DNA of 64,000 bases from an uncultured Clostridia bacterium (lineage in GTDB: Bacteria > Bacillota > Clostridia > Christensenellales > UBA1242), in the NCBI GenBank assembly GCA_934748015.1, contig CAKVHF010000003.1, positions 62,001 to 126,000 of the forward strand, in the 5' to 3' direction. The translations under genes were made by a program, and so were the position numbers. Numbering within the stretch: the stretch's first letter is position 1; the number at the start of each line of letters is the position of its first letter. Below the pieces are notes generated by a model. The model made no database searches, was not told the origin of the DNA, and saw nothing but the letters and a program-made list of their open reading frames with translations. Shown in pieces: positions 18,151 through 26,548 of this stretch.

Positions 18151-19653
18151 TTAGAATATGTCCGATAGGTCATCATCGGTTATGTCAGATGCCTCGACTA
18201 GTTCTTGCTCCTCTGGGATATCCATATCCTCACTAGAAGTTGCATGCTCTGGACGGTATTCGGCTGGTGCTGTTGCAGATAGGCTCTTCTCTTCTGCATT
18301 AGGCCCAACATCCACGAATGTAGTGATACCGCCAATCCATTTAACCTCAATTGTGCCAGTGTTACCATTTCTGTGCTTAGCCACAATCAGTTCACACATT
18401 TCCTCTGGTGATCTAACCATTCGCTTGTTTTTGTCATCCATATACATGTTAGGATTGTATATGAACATGATTATATCTGCGTCCTGCTCGATAGAACCAG
18501 AGTCTCTTAGGTCGGACGGCATAGGTCTGTGATTGGCTCTGCCTTCCGTTCCACGGCTAAGTTGGGATAGTAACAAAATTGGAACATCCAATTCTCTAGC
18601 CGCCATCTTCAATGATCTAGTAATATTACCAATCTCCAATGTACGATTGTCGGTTGCCTTGCCATCACCTTGCATCAACTGTAGATAGTCGATCATAACT
18701 AGGTCTAACCCCTTCTCTCTCTTAAGTCTACGGCACTTGCTTATGATATCTGCTGGGACTTTCGAAAATCCTTCGTCAACATAAATATCTGCTTTTGCCA
18801 ACTTCTCTTTTGCAGCATATATTGCTTGCCAATCTTCTTTGGTTAGTCTGCCTTCTTTGACCTTAGTAGAATCAACAAACGCAATAGAACATATTGCCCT
18901 TTGGATAATCTGTTCTTTGCTCATCTCAAGTGAGAATATAGCAACTTTTTTGCCATCATTAAGTGCAGAATATGTGGCAATGTTCATACCCAAACTGGTT
19001 TTACCACCACCCGGTCTAGCAGCAAGCAAAATAAGGTCGGATTTCTGCAATCCATTGGTCATCTTGTCTAGTCCATAGATACCAGTTCTGATACCCTTAA
19101 CTGCACCTTTGTTCTTCTCTAGTTCAATAAACTTATCTATAACGTTGTTAAGAGAGTCTACAACTGGTGTTAGTCCGCCACGATCTTCCTTCTCTGCAAT
19201 ATTGAATATGTTTTGTTCTGCATAAGATATTGCTTCGTCCTTCTCGTGACCTTCGTAAGCATAGTTGATAATGTCATTGCCAGCGGCGATTATCTGTCTC
19301 AACACACTATTACGCTTAACAATCTCGACATAGTGATTATAGTTGCTAGCACTAGGAACAATATTGGCTAGAGTAGTCAAGTATTCAATTCCGCCGACAC
19401 TGTCTAAGTTGTTATTTCTCTCCAATTCCGCCATCAATGTAACTAAGTCCACTGGCATATTATTAGCATACACCTTGTACATATCTTCAAATATAATACT
19501 GTGTGCATCCATGTAGAAGTCACTGCTCTTCAAAGCTGACATAATATTGATTGCTGCATCTTGGTCTATAAGCACACAACCTAGCACGCATTGTTCACTC
19601 TCTAAGTTGTGTGGTTGAATTCTTGCATCAGGTATTTTGTTTACTTTTGGCAT
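18151..19653 (-). CDS. dnaB: Replicative DNA helicase DnaB
   Basis: Hexameric 5'-3' helicase of the replication fork. The N-terminal primase-interacting domain begins PHNLESEQCVLGCVL, and the RecA-like C-terminal domain has Walker A ARPGGGKTS and Walker B LDLVMIDYLQLM, followed by LSRGTEGRANHRP. No intein is inserted. The 500 residues exceed the usual ~450 by an acidic C-terminal tail (SSEDMDIPEEQELVEASD). The stop of the upstream membrane-protein gene shares a base with this ATG (TAATG), so translation is probably coupled. alaS follows after 61 bases. Confidence 0.96.
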   Translation of the reverse strand: MPKVNKIPDARIQPHNLESEQCVLGCVLIDQDAAINIMSALKSSDFYMDAHSIIFEDMYKVYANNMPVDLVTLMAELERNNNLDSVGGIEYLTTLANIVPSASNYNHYVEIVKRNSVLRQIIAAGNDIINYAYEGHEKDEAISYAEQNIFNIAEKEDRGGLTPVVDSLNNVIDKFIELEKNKGAVKGIRTGIYGLDKMTNGLQKSDLILLAARPGGGKTSLGMNIATYSALNDGKKVAIFSLEMSKEQIIQRAICSIAFVDSTKVKEGRLTKEDWQAIYAAKEKLAKADIYVDEGFSKVPADIISKCRRLKREKGLDLVMIDYLQLMQGDGKATDNRTLEIGNITRSLKMAARELDVPILLLSQLSRGTEGRANHRPMPSDLRDSGSIEQDADIIMFIYNPNMYMDDKNKRMVRSPEEMCELIVAKHRNGNTGTIEVKWIGGITTFVDVGPNAEEKSLSATAPAEYRPEHATSSEDMDIPEEQELVEASDITDDDLSDIF

Positions 19654-20024
19654 TATTTATTATCCTCGCTTGATTTCGAATTTTTCTTTTCCTTTCTCTC
19701 TTCTACCTCAGTAACAATAATTACATCTGCCTCATTTTCTTCTTTTTGCTTTCTAGCCTTTGCTTTCTTTGCCTCTTTTCGTTCCTCTTCTTCCTTGGTC
19801 TCTTTTCGTTTAGCTATCTTATCTAGCATAACCTCCACCAAGAATATATACACAAGACCAATTGCGACATCCAGTAGTACATAGCCTATTGTACTAACCA
19901 GAAATCCGCATAGCCAGTTAACCAAGATAAGTATAGGAAGCAGTGTCAACAATATTAGTCCATATTTCAAAAGCAATTTCTTCATTACTCTTTTGTCAAA
20001 AATATATCTGTTATCATTATCCAT
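19653..20024 (-). CDS. Small two-helix membrane protein with charged C-terminal tail
   Basis: 123 residues from the ATG at 20024, which has AAGGAGGA at good distance; the longer frame start at 20096 lies inside the upstream gene. Two hydrophobic helices (residues about 15-65) are followed by a long Lys/Glu-rich, coiled-coil-like cytoplasmic tail. It overlaps the end of the lipoprotein gene by 8 bases and the start of dnaB by one, so the three genes form a tight operon. No family recognised. The setting suggests an envelope or division role, but nothing in the sequence proves it. Confidence 0.65.
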   Translation of the reverse strand: MDNDNRYIFDKRVMKKLLLKYGLILLTLLPILILVNWLCGFLVSTIGYVLLDVAIGLVYIFLVEVMLDKIAKRKETKEEEERKEAKKAKARKQKEENEADVIIVTEVEERKEKKNSKSSEDNK

Positions 20025-20964
20025 TATTATTTTCCTCCTTCTTAGTCTTAAGGTTGGCATTGCGGATGAACATGTATAATATACTAATTCCTGCAACGGC
20101 TAGTCCTATAACATACCACCATACACGTACTGGAGATAGTCTATATAGTTCCATCTCTTTGCCGTTTAGATCATTAAGGTTCCACTCATGGACAATATAT
20201 CCGTTAAGTTCTGGGTCGTTATACACCTTATCCGCATTGGATTTAAACCTCTTATCGTTAGTTTCGAAAGACTGGGTTATGTCAATATTGTCTAGCACCT
20301 CATCCGATGTATAAGATGTGGAAAGTAGTGAATTAACCCTTGTGACATAGTAATCTAAGTATTTCTGATCCATTCCCCTATAGATATTGCCAAACTTATC
20401 CACAATACTATCACTGCCAAATACCAACTTTTTAGTACACCAAGCATCCTCTCTTATATCATAATCGCTAGTTACTATATCAGTCATAAACTGTCCATAG
20501 TCTTTGATATCAAAGCCCTTGACACCCTCGATATCAACTACACCATACTTAGCCAAAATCTCTGGAGTGTTAAGCCCATAGAAATAAATGTAGTACTCAA
20601 TTGATGTAAATTCTATTATAATACTGAAAGTATATCCATCGGCACTTGCTCTACGCTCGGTTGTTCGGACAGATATGTTCTCCTTGAATTCTTGTCCCAA
20701 ATTGATATCCAAAATATACTTGTCACCCATATTGTCATCAATCCATTGTGTCACTGCACGATAGTAATTATCAACATCACTCTTGATTGTTCCATACAAT
20801 GCTTCGCTACTAGAATTGTTAAACATATCTTTGGATAGAGTAATATTAACCTCATCAATTATTGAGCCAGACTTGGTGTATATTCTGCGATAATCTATAT
20901 TGGCACAACCAACCATGGATATGCATGCTATCATTAACACAAAACTTAGTAATATTTTCTTCAA
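20017..20964 (-). CDS. Membrane-anchored lipoprotein with C-terminal helix, unknown family
   Basis: The protein starts LKKILLSFVLMIACISMVGC, a classic lipoprotein signal with lipobox SMVGC, so the mature protein begins with a lipidated Cys at about residue 20. A polar extracytoplasmic domain of about 250 residues follows, then one transmembrane helix (VWWYVIGLAVAGISILYMFI) and a short Lys/Glu-rich tail. I place the start at the TTG at 20964 because GAGGGG stands just before it and the lipoprotein signal begins there; an in-frame start at 21003 has no ribosome site. A lipid anchor plus a C-terminal helix is unusual. It is co-transcribed with the gene at 19653-20024 and dnaB. Confidence 0.7.
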   Translation of the reverse strand: MKKILLSFVLMIACISMVGCANIDYRRIYTKSGSIIDEVNITLSKDMFNNSSSEALYGTIKSDVDNYYRAVTQWIDDNMGDKYILDINLGQEFKENISVRTTERRASADGYTFSIIIEFTSIEYYIYFYGLNTPEILAKYGVVDIEGVKGFDIKDYGQFMTDIVTSDYDIREDAWCTKKLVFGSDSIVDKFGNIYRGMDQKYLDYYVTRVNSLLSTSYTSDEVLDNIDITQSFETNDKRFKSNADKVYNDPELNGYIVHEWNLNDLNGKEMELYRLSPVRVWWYVIGLAVAGISILYMFIRNANLKTKKEENNNG

Positions 20965-21092
20965 GACACACCCCTCAGTATAAATATATATACTAGTATA
21001 CAATAATTAAACATAATGCACAATATTTTTTGGGGCACAAAATTGTATTTTTTACTAAAATTGTTTCAATAATAAATATGTGCAAAATAAAT

Positions 21093-21121
21093 TTGCAAAA
21101 AAAAACAGAATTTAATATAAT
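21093..21121 (+). promoter_or_regulatory. Promoter placing the transcript start on the ATG of the CYTH-like gene
   Basis: TTGCAA (21093-21098) and a perfect TATAAT (21116-21121) are separated by 17 bases. The ATG begins at 21128, seven bases after the -10 box, so the mRNA would be leaderless or nearly so. Confidence 0.65.
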
Positions 21122-21127
21122 GAAAGC

Positions 21128-21922
21128 ATGGAAGATAGATTTTATAATTACAATAGAAAAAACACCGCTCTTACAATTGAAGAAGAGAGCGAATATCAAA
21201 TAACTAGTGAACATCTTAAGGATGCAGTGGTCGTCAATAGTAGTCTGGGTAGCAAATTGGTGATGAGTAACTATAAGAAGGATAAGGAGCACCTAACAAG
21301 ATACAGCACCCTAGTGCGAAAGAATTTTGGTCACTATGTTGAAAGCACTAAAATCATCAAAACATATTATGATACTGATGATATGTTTTTTCATAGTGTA
21401 GGCATCAATATTTGTGAAACTATTGACAAGAAGCACAAAGAAAAAGAGATAATTGTTAGATATGATAGCAATGTGGAGAGAATAACTTATCTTAAATTCT
21501 TGCCCGATACATATTATCTAAAGGTTAAGACTGGGGATAAGATATCTAAACATTTAGACTTTATCGAAAGTGCAATCTTACAACTTATCACCAACGGATT
21601 GCAGACCAATGTCATGAACCTACTTAAGACAATCAAGCCTCTTATCATGGTTAACAAGGATAGAGAGATCTGGAATTACGCCCTACCTAACAAGTTGATA
21701 GTTAACTTCAACTTCGATAGATGCGTATACTCTACTACCAAAAATAGAGATAAATATAAGGTGGATATCCTGGAGATTACTGCTGAAAATAAGCCTAACG
21801 AATTCAGTGATGTATACAACAACTTTATCAAAGATCTTATTATGGATCTGCCAACACTGATCGAGGCAAAACACAGTGATCTATTTATAGGACTAGACTA
21901 CCTACTAGACATAAGAAAATAG
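21128..21922 (+). CDS. CYTH/VTC-like domain protein (tentative)
   Basis: 264-residue soluble protein. The segment KIIKTYYDTDDMFFHSVGIN resembles the CYTH/VTC pattern of a strand ending in YxDTxD, followed by a turn and strand. Later, PLIMVNKDREIWNY and KLIVNFNFDRCVY with a following VDILEITAE strand fit the second half of a CYTH tunnel fold, which binds triphosphates or polyphosphate. The canonical N-terminal ExExK motif is not clear, so the assignment is weak. It has no Shine-Dalgarno and probably no leader. It is divergent from the lipoprotein operon and sits at the left border of the A/T-rich island, but its codon use (many CTA, CTT) looks resident. Confidence 0.5.
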   Translation: MEDRFYNYNRKNTALTIEEESEYQITSEHLKDAVVVNSSLGSKLVMSNYKKDKEHLTRYSTLVRKNFGHYVESTKIIKTYYDTDDMFFHSVGINICETIDKKHKEKEIIVRYDSNVERITYLKFLPDTYYLKVKTGDKISKHLDFIESAILQLITNGLQTNVMNLLKTIKPLIMVNKDREIWNYALPNKLIVNFNFDRCVYSTTKNRDKYKVDILEITAENKPNEFSDVYNNFIKDLIMDLPTLIEAKHSDLFIGLDYLLDIRK

Positions 21923-22003
21923 TGATGCATGCAGTTAGGTAGTTTATAACTATCAATGCAATAAATATTAAAACTAAATAAAACTCTATTTAATCAGGTA
22001 CGA

Positions 22004-22792
22004 ATGGATTGTAGATATGTAAAAAAAATATTACAAAGCTTAAAAATACACAATAATAGTTTTTACAAAATAATTGAAAAAAATTTTTTATTTTTACTGC
22101 AAAATGAAACCATTGAAAAAATAAATTCTATCTACAACGACTTGTCTTTTCTTGGTTTAGTATTTAATAAATATAGATACGCCCTCTTGTTGTCAATAAT
22201 AAAAGGTGTATCTGAAAACAAAATAAAAATAATATCAATTTGTAGCGACGCTCTAACAAAAAATCCAGACATTTTAAGGAAAAAAATCCAGTATTGCAAA
22301 ATTGAATATTTGTGCAAAATACTAAAATCCTTGTCAAAAAAACATGGTATTTCAATTGAATATTTTTGCATTTTACCAAATATTAACCCTTTGTTTAAAG
22401 ACAAAATATTTGCAACATCTTGGGAAAAAAATAGACAAGAAATAGAAAAAATAGGTAAAGTAAAATGCGTTTTATTGACAGATATAGCTTCAAATGATTA
22501 TTCAAACATTTTGTTAAACTTATCTAGTTATGTGAATTGCATAGATTTATGCAAAAAAATAGATTATTATCAAAATAATCTATTTATTACTTTGGGATTT
22601 AAGGCGAGCGAAGACTTTCAAAAAAATCAAATTCTAACCTATACTGCTACAGGTATTTTATTGGAGAAACACTTTTCCCACTTTATTTTAATTGACATAC
22701 AAAAGAAAAACTTTCCATTTGAACAAAAGTTTTACAACTATGGAAGAAAAGTCTTATTGCCAATAATTTTTTTTGGACAAAATGTTAGATAA
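22004..22792 (+). CDS. Unrecognised protein of the A/T-rich island
   Basis: 262 residues, Lys/Asn/Ile-rich, no signal peptide. The N-terminal half looks helical; the second half alternates strands and helices (KVKCVLLTDIAS, NNLFITLGFKAS, HFILIDIQKK) like a Rossmann-type alpha/beta fold. I do not recognise a family. The weak ribosome site (AGG, 5 bases before ATG) and the preference for AAA, AAT and TTA codons differ from resident genes, which favour CTA and CTT. The stop codon overlaps the stop of the convergent oxygenase gene by 8 bases, so the two genes abut tail to tail. That suggests they arrived together, but co-function is not proven. Confidence 0.6.
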   Translation: MDCRYVKKILQSLKIHNNSFYKIIEKNFLFLLQNETIEKINSIYNDLSFLGLVFNKYRYALLLSIIKGVSENKIKIISICSDALTKNPDILRKKIQYCKIEYLCKILKSLSKKHGISIEYFCILPNINPLFKDKIFATSWEKNRQEIEKIGKVKCVLLTDIASNDYSNILLNLSSYVNCIDLCKKIDYYQNNLFITLGFKASEDFQKNQILTYTATGILLEKHFSHFILIDIQKKNFPFEQKFYNYGRKVLLPIIFFGQNVR

Positions 22793-23465
22793 CTAACGTC
22801 CTAAACAAATGTCTTGAACCGTTTTGTCCCCATTTCGTAACATTCCTTCCTGCAGCGAATTTCCAATTATCTAATATTAAAATATCGCCTTTTTTGTAAG
22901 ATATTAATTTAACTGATTTTTCGCAAATTTCAACGAAGGATTTTAACGATTTATTATTTGAGTTAAAAACATCTAGCCTGAATCTAAAAAGTTCAATTTC
23001 TCCATCAATACAATTAATAAATTTGGCCAATTTATTGTATCCCATATCCCTATTTAAAGGACAATTGTATTGAACCTCTAGATTCAATAATTCTTTTTTA
23101 TCATTTTCATTAAGTTTATTAAAAGATGCTAACAGGTCAACTGATGTTATTTCACCAAATGACATATTATAAACATCTTCTACATATAGAATTTCAAATC
23201 GTGGAGGTATTCTCCAATAACTTTTATCTGTATGAAGCGGTAATTTCTCCGTTCCAGTCCCGTCGTTTATAAAAATATCGTCACACAATGACTTACCCCT
23301 TCCAGATGGAACAATTTCTCCAAAGTTATAACAGAAATTTATAAATTGATCCTTTGATATTTTACCTACATTAAAAACTGAGTATCCATTGCTTAAAACC
23401 TCAGAATATTTATCTTCTATATCAACTCCTAAATTCTCAATTTTCTTGAACAATATATGCTGCAT
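22785..23465 (-). CDS. TauD/TfdA-like 2-oxoglutarate oxygenase-fold protein lacking the distal His
   Basis: 226 residues with the plan of the TauD/clavaminate-synthase oxygenases: the HxD iron motif as LPLHTDKSYW (H78, D80), and a C-terminal GDILILDN strand followed by SRHLFRTLVI, where the last Arg would bind 2-oxoglutarate. In family members the DN is normally followed by ...LHGR, giving the third iron ligand. Here the sequence is DNWKFAAGR, so A205 replaces that His. The DNA reads unambiguously GCT GCA at this spot. The protein could be inactive, bind metal differently, or use another residue. It starts 29 bases inside the 3' end of the radical SAM gene, with AAGGAG in front, so the two are translationally linked. 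Confidence 0.7.
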   Translation of the reverse strand: MQHILFKKIENLGVDIEDKYSEVLSNGYSVFNVGKISKDQFINFCYNFGEIVPSGRGKSLCDDIFINDGTGTEKLPLHTDKSYWRIPPRFEILYVEDVYNMSFGEITSVDLLASFNKLNENDKKELLNLEVQYNCPLNRDMGYNKLAKFINCIDGEIELFRFRLDVFNSNNKSLKSFVEICEKSVKLISYKKGDILILDNWKFAAGRNVTKWGQNGSRHLFRTLVI

Positions 23466-24414
23466 GTTTATTCATCTCCTTTGTTAATATATTTGAATTG
23501 TTTTTTAAATCATTATACGTTGGTAAATTTTTAAATATTGGCAATTCACCCATTCGACACTCATTAAAACTGAAAAATTTTAAACAATAATTATTTTCCA
23601 AATGAGTTGGTGGAGGCAAAACAAAATTTGGAATATCACCCATTATTCGACCAAACCAATATTGTTTTTTAAACTTAAAGTGAGAAAATCCACCTTTCGC
23701 CAATAATGAATAAATAGGATTGTCATAATCAATTCTTAACGGATGTTCGCCAGCAATAAAATCATTTTCAATTATCTCTTGCACTATAATATTTTGATTA
23801 TTATTTAAAATAGAATTGTTGTATTTTGCACTCATTAAATATGGAATTGCTCTGCCTCCAATGTTTTTATAATGCTTTAAAAATTTAATTCTTTTTTCAT
23901 GCTCTTCAGGAGAATCCAATGCTGAAACTGATACTCGTATTTCAGTATTATTTTTCTTTAACGTTTCCAATATGCTATCACTTGGATATTTATGAATCTT
24001 TGTTATTATTAGCATAAAAATATTATACGATGCCAAAATGTTTGAAATATCGGCAACAAGTTGCCAAGAATCATTTGAAAATGAACAATCTGACACCCAC
24101 CCTTGTCTTAACCATTTTACATCTTTGGGTAGCTTCCTTAGATCAGAAATAAAAATATTTTTATCAAAAATATTGTTATTCCTATTACCAAAATCATAAC
24201 CTTGCTTTACCCAAAAATCACAAGCAGTACAATTTCCATAACATACATTATCAATAGCGAGACAACCTGAAACCACATCAGTCATTAATGTATTAAATGG
24301 AAGTCCACCTGAGACACCGCATCGTATTTTTAAAACAGGCATCTCTTTTAATTTGATTTTGTTTGTTTTTTTCTTAGGTAGTTTATAATATTCTCTATAA
24401 TCTCTGTATTCCAT
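23437..24414 (-). CDS. Radical SAM protein, specific function unknown
   Basis: 325 residues. The cluster-binding motif is CYGNCTAC, that is C58-x3-C62-x2-C65, exactly the radical SAM spacing, preceded by another Cys (C51). The following region has the alternating strand-helix order of a partial TIM barrel (VKWLRQGWVSDCS, IFMLIITKI, IRVSVSALDS). No SPASM or cobalamin-binding domain is seen; two further Cys occur near the C-terminus (NNYCLKFFSFNECRMGE). It heads the two-gene unit with the oxygenase-fold protein and is divergent from trpS across 141 bases. High A/T and AAA/AAT/TTA codon preference set it apart from flanking genes. Its substrate might be an amino acid or a small peptide, which is inference only. 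Confidence 0.75.
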   Translation of the reverse strand: MEYRDYREYYKLPKKKTNKIKLKEMPVLKIRCGVSGGLPFNTLMTDVVSGCLAIDNVCYGNCTACDFWVKQGYDFGNRNNNIFDKNIFISDLRKLPKDVKWLRQGWVSDCSFSNDSWQLVADISNILASYNIFMLIITKIHKYPSDSILETLKKNNTEIRVSVSALDSPEEHEKRIKFLKHYKNIGGRAIPYLMSAKYNNSILNNNQNIIVQEIIENDFIAGEHPLRIDYDNPIYSLLAKGGFSHFKFKKQYWFGRIMGDIPNFVLPPPTHLENNYCLKFFSFNECRMGELPIFKNLPTYNDLKNNSNILTKEMNKHAAYIVQEN

Positions 24415-24461
24415 ATCAATTGAATATTACCATACAAATAATTAAAAGGCAATCAATTTCA

Positions 24462-24491
24462 TTGACAATATAATTAAACACATTATATAAT
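24462..24491 (+). promoter_or_regulatory. Consensus promoter of trpS
   Basis: Perfect TTGACA (24462-24467) and perfect TATAAT (24486-24491) with an 18-base spacer. The leader of about 58 nt has a small inverted repeat (tacttg / caagta) and AAAGGAG before the GTG start. No T-box leader is present. Confidence 0.75.
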
Positions 24492-24555
24492 ATCAATATA
24501 ACGATAATAAATTTACTTGATTTAATAAACAAGTATAATCATAAAGGAGTTTTTT

Positions 24556-25611
24556 GTGAATATTTTAACAGGAGATAGGCCTACAGGTAGGCTACATATA
24601 GGACATTTTGTTGGTTCACTTAGGGAACGTGTTAGGATACAAAATCAAGAAAATTATGATAATTTTTTTATAATGATTGCAGATAGTCAAGCATTAACTG
24701 ATAATTATGGCAATCCACAAAAAGTAAGTGATAATTTGTTAGAAGTCATGATTGACTATTTGTCTGTAGGCTTAGACCCAAACAAAATAACATTCTTGAT
24801 ACAATCAAAAATACCTGCACTACCAGAATTATTTTCATATTTCATGAATATAGTAAAATTGCCTAGATTGCTTAGAAATCCTACAATCAAAAATGAAATC
24901 AAAGACAGAGGGTATAGTGAAAAATCTGGACTGCCTGTTGGATTTGTCAACTATCCAATTAGCCAAGCAGCTGACATCCTTGGTTTCAAGTCAAATCTAG
25001 TACCAGTCGGAGAAGATCAACTCCCTATGTTGGAACAAGCTAGAGAAATAGCAAAGTCATTTAATACCCTTTATGACAAAGAAGTTTTCCCACTACCTAA
25101 CCCAATTACTCCCAAAAATAAAGTTTGTGCAAGATTGCCCGGTATAGATGGGAACTCTAAAATGAGCAAGTCTCTTAATAACTGTATTTATATATCGGAT
25201 GATTCTAAAACATTAAAAGAAAAAATAAATAAAATGTATACAGATCCACTACATATTAAAATATCAGATCCCGGACATGTTGAAGGAAACATTGTTTTTG
25301 TGTATTTAGATGCTTTCTGTGAAAAAAGACACTTAGAAAAGTATCTTCCAGAATACAAGTCCTTGGATGAAATTAAAGGTCATTACGAACATGGTGGCTT
25401 GGGGGATTCTGTTTTGAAAAAATTACTTTTTAATATATTAGATGAAATATTAACACCTTTTAGAGAAAAAAGAAAATATTACGAAGAACATAAAAATTTA
25501 GTTATTAAATACTTAATCGATGGAACACGAAAAGCAAATGAATTTATTAACAAAACAATGGTAGAAGTTAAACAAACAATGGGAATCGACTATTTCGATG
25601 ATCTAATATAA
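24556..25611 (+). CDS. trpS: Tryptophanyl-tRNA synthetase
   Basis: Class I synthetase charging tRNA-Trp. HIGH is present as LHIGH at 14-17 and KMSKS at 202-206; LTGDRPTGRLHIGHFVGSL and YPISQAADILGFKSNLVPVG are typical of the Streptococcus-like bacterial TrpRS subgroup. Length 351 is normal. Translation starts at GTG with AAAGGAG in front, while most genes here use ATG. It has a perfect promoter, its own terminator, and is divergent from the radical SAM gene. No T-box regulates it. Whether it is the sole TrpRS or a second, possibly inhibitor-tolerant copy cannot be told from this window; TrpRS copies of that kind are known in the biosynthetic clusters of indolmycin and chuangxinmycin. Confidence 0.95.
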   Translation: MNILTGDRPTGRLHIGHFVGSLRERVRIQNQENYDNFFIMIADSQALTDNYGNPQKVSDNLLEVMIDYLSVGLDPNKITFLIQSKIPALPELFSYFMNIVKLPRLLRNPTIKNEIKDRGYSEKSGLPVGFVNYPISQAADILGFKSNLVPVGEDQLPMLEQAREIAKSFNTLYDKEVFPLPNPITPKNKVCARLPGIDGNSKMSKSLNNCIYISDDSKTLKEKINKMYTDPLHIKISDPGHVEGNIVFVYLDAFCEKRHLEKYLPEYKSLDEIKGHYEHGGLGDSVLKKLLFNILDEILTPFREKRKYYEEHKNLVIKYLIDGTRKANEFINKTMVEVKQTMGIDYFDDLI

Positions 25612-25655
25612 CATCAATAAATATTTATGTAATAGAGTGATAAAACAACCAATAA

Positions 25656-25685
25656 AAATCGGCTAAATATAGCCGATTTATTTTA
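25656..25685 (+). terminator. Terminator of trpS
   Basis: Perfect 9-bp stem (aaatcggct / agccgattt) with a 6-base loop followed by TATTTTATTT, 44 bases after the stop. Confidence 0.75.
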
Positions 25686-25814
25686 TTTGCATAGTACTAA
25701 AAAAAACATGTCGTACAACATGTCACATTTTGTCACACATTTTTGACAAAATACTTGTATCAAACCGCTAAAAATATTAACAAAAACATATACAATGTAT
25801 TGGGTTAAAACAAC

Positions 25815-25848
25815 AAAAAAATGATGCATATGATTGCATCATTTTTTC
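25815..25848 (-). terminator. Terminator of rpsB-tsf
   Basis: Perfect 13-bp stem (aaaaaatgatgca / tgcatcatttttt) with a 6-base loop, 21 bases after the tsf stop; T-rich in both directions. Confidence 0.8.
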
Positions 25849-25868
25849 TTTAATCTTAGAACAAATAA

Positions 25869-26519
25869 TTAGTTCTTAGCAGTTTGGCTCATAACCTCTT
25901 CAGCAAAGTTGTCTTTTCTCTTCTCTAGACCTTCGCCCATCTCGTATCTTACAAATCTACGGATCTTGATCTTCTCGCCAATTGTTAAGATTGCTTCGTT
26001 AAGTAATTGAGTAATAGTCTTCTCTGGATCCTTAACGTAGTCTTGTTCCATCAAAACGATATCCTTGTAGAATTTCTTAACTCTACCTTCAACCATTTTC
26101 TCAATAATTTCTTCTTTCTTTCCTTCGTTCTTAGCTTGAGCACGCAAAATCTCTTTCTCGTGTTCTACAGCCTCAGCAGGAACTTCGTCAATAGTTACGT
26201 ATTCTGGCTTAGCAGCAGCGATGTGCAATGCAACATTCTTGCATAGTTCAACAAATTGTTCGCTTCTTGCAACAAAGTCTGTCTCGCAGTTGATCTCAAC
26301 CAAAACACCAATTTTGCCACCCATGTGGATATAAGAATATACTAGACCCTCTGCAGCGATACGATCAGCCTTCTTAGCAGCAGCAGCAATACCCTTCTCT
26401 CTTAGCCATTCACTAGCCTTGTCAATATCGCCATCGCACTCAGTAAGTGCTTTTTTGCAGTCCATCATACCAGCATTAGTTCTCTTTCTTAGTTTTACAA
26501 TATCTTCTGTTGTAAACAT
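25869..26519 (-). CDS. tsf: Translation elongation factor Ts
   Basis: Nucleotide exchange factor for EF-Tu. The UBA-like N-terminal domain reads [24 protein letters not shown] and the core has [15 protein letters not shown], both diagnostic. The ATG at 26519 gives the canonical N-terminus and sits 9-10 bases after AAGGA; an ATG three codons upstream is only 2-3 bases from that site. With 216 residues it is the short Bacillota/Thermus-like form rather than the ~280-residue enterobacterial one. It lies 29 bases after rpsB in the standard rpsB-tsf operon. Confidence 0.96.
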   Translation of the reverse strand: MFTTEDIVKLRKRTNAGMMDCKKALTECDGDIDKASEWLREKGIAAAAKKADRIAAEGLVYSYIHMGGKIGVLVEINCETDFVARSEQFVELCKNVALHIAAAKPEYVTIDEVPAEAVEHEKEILRAQAKNEGKKEEIIEKMVEGRVKKFYKDIVLMEQDYVKDPEKTITQLLNEAILTIGEKIKIRRFVRYEMGEGLEKRKDNFAEEVMSQTAKN

Positions 26520-26548
26520 ATTTTTCATTTCCTTTTCTAAAAAAATTT

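Noticed and set aside
24415..24555. T-box leader before trpS
   Set aside because: The region is only 141 bases and lacks the conserved T-box core and a terminator/antiterminator pair; it holds a plain consensus promoter.
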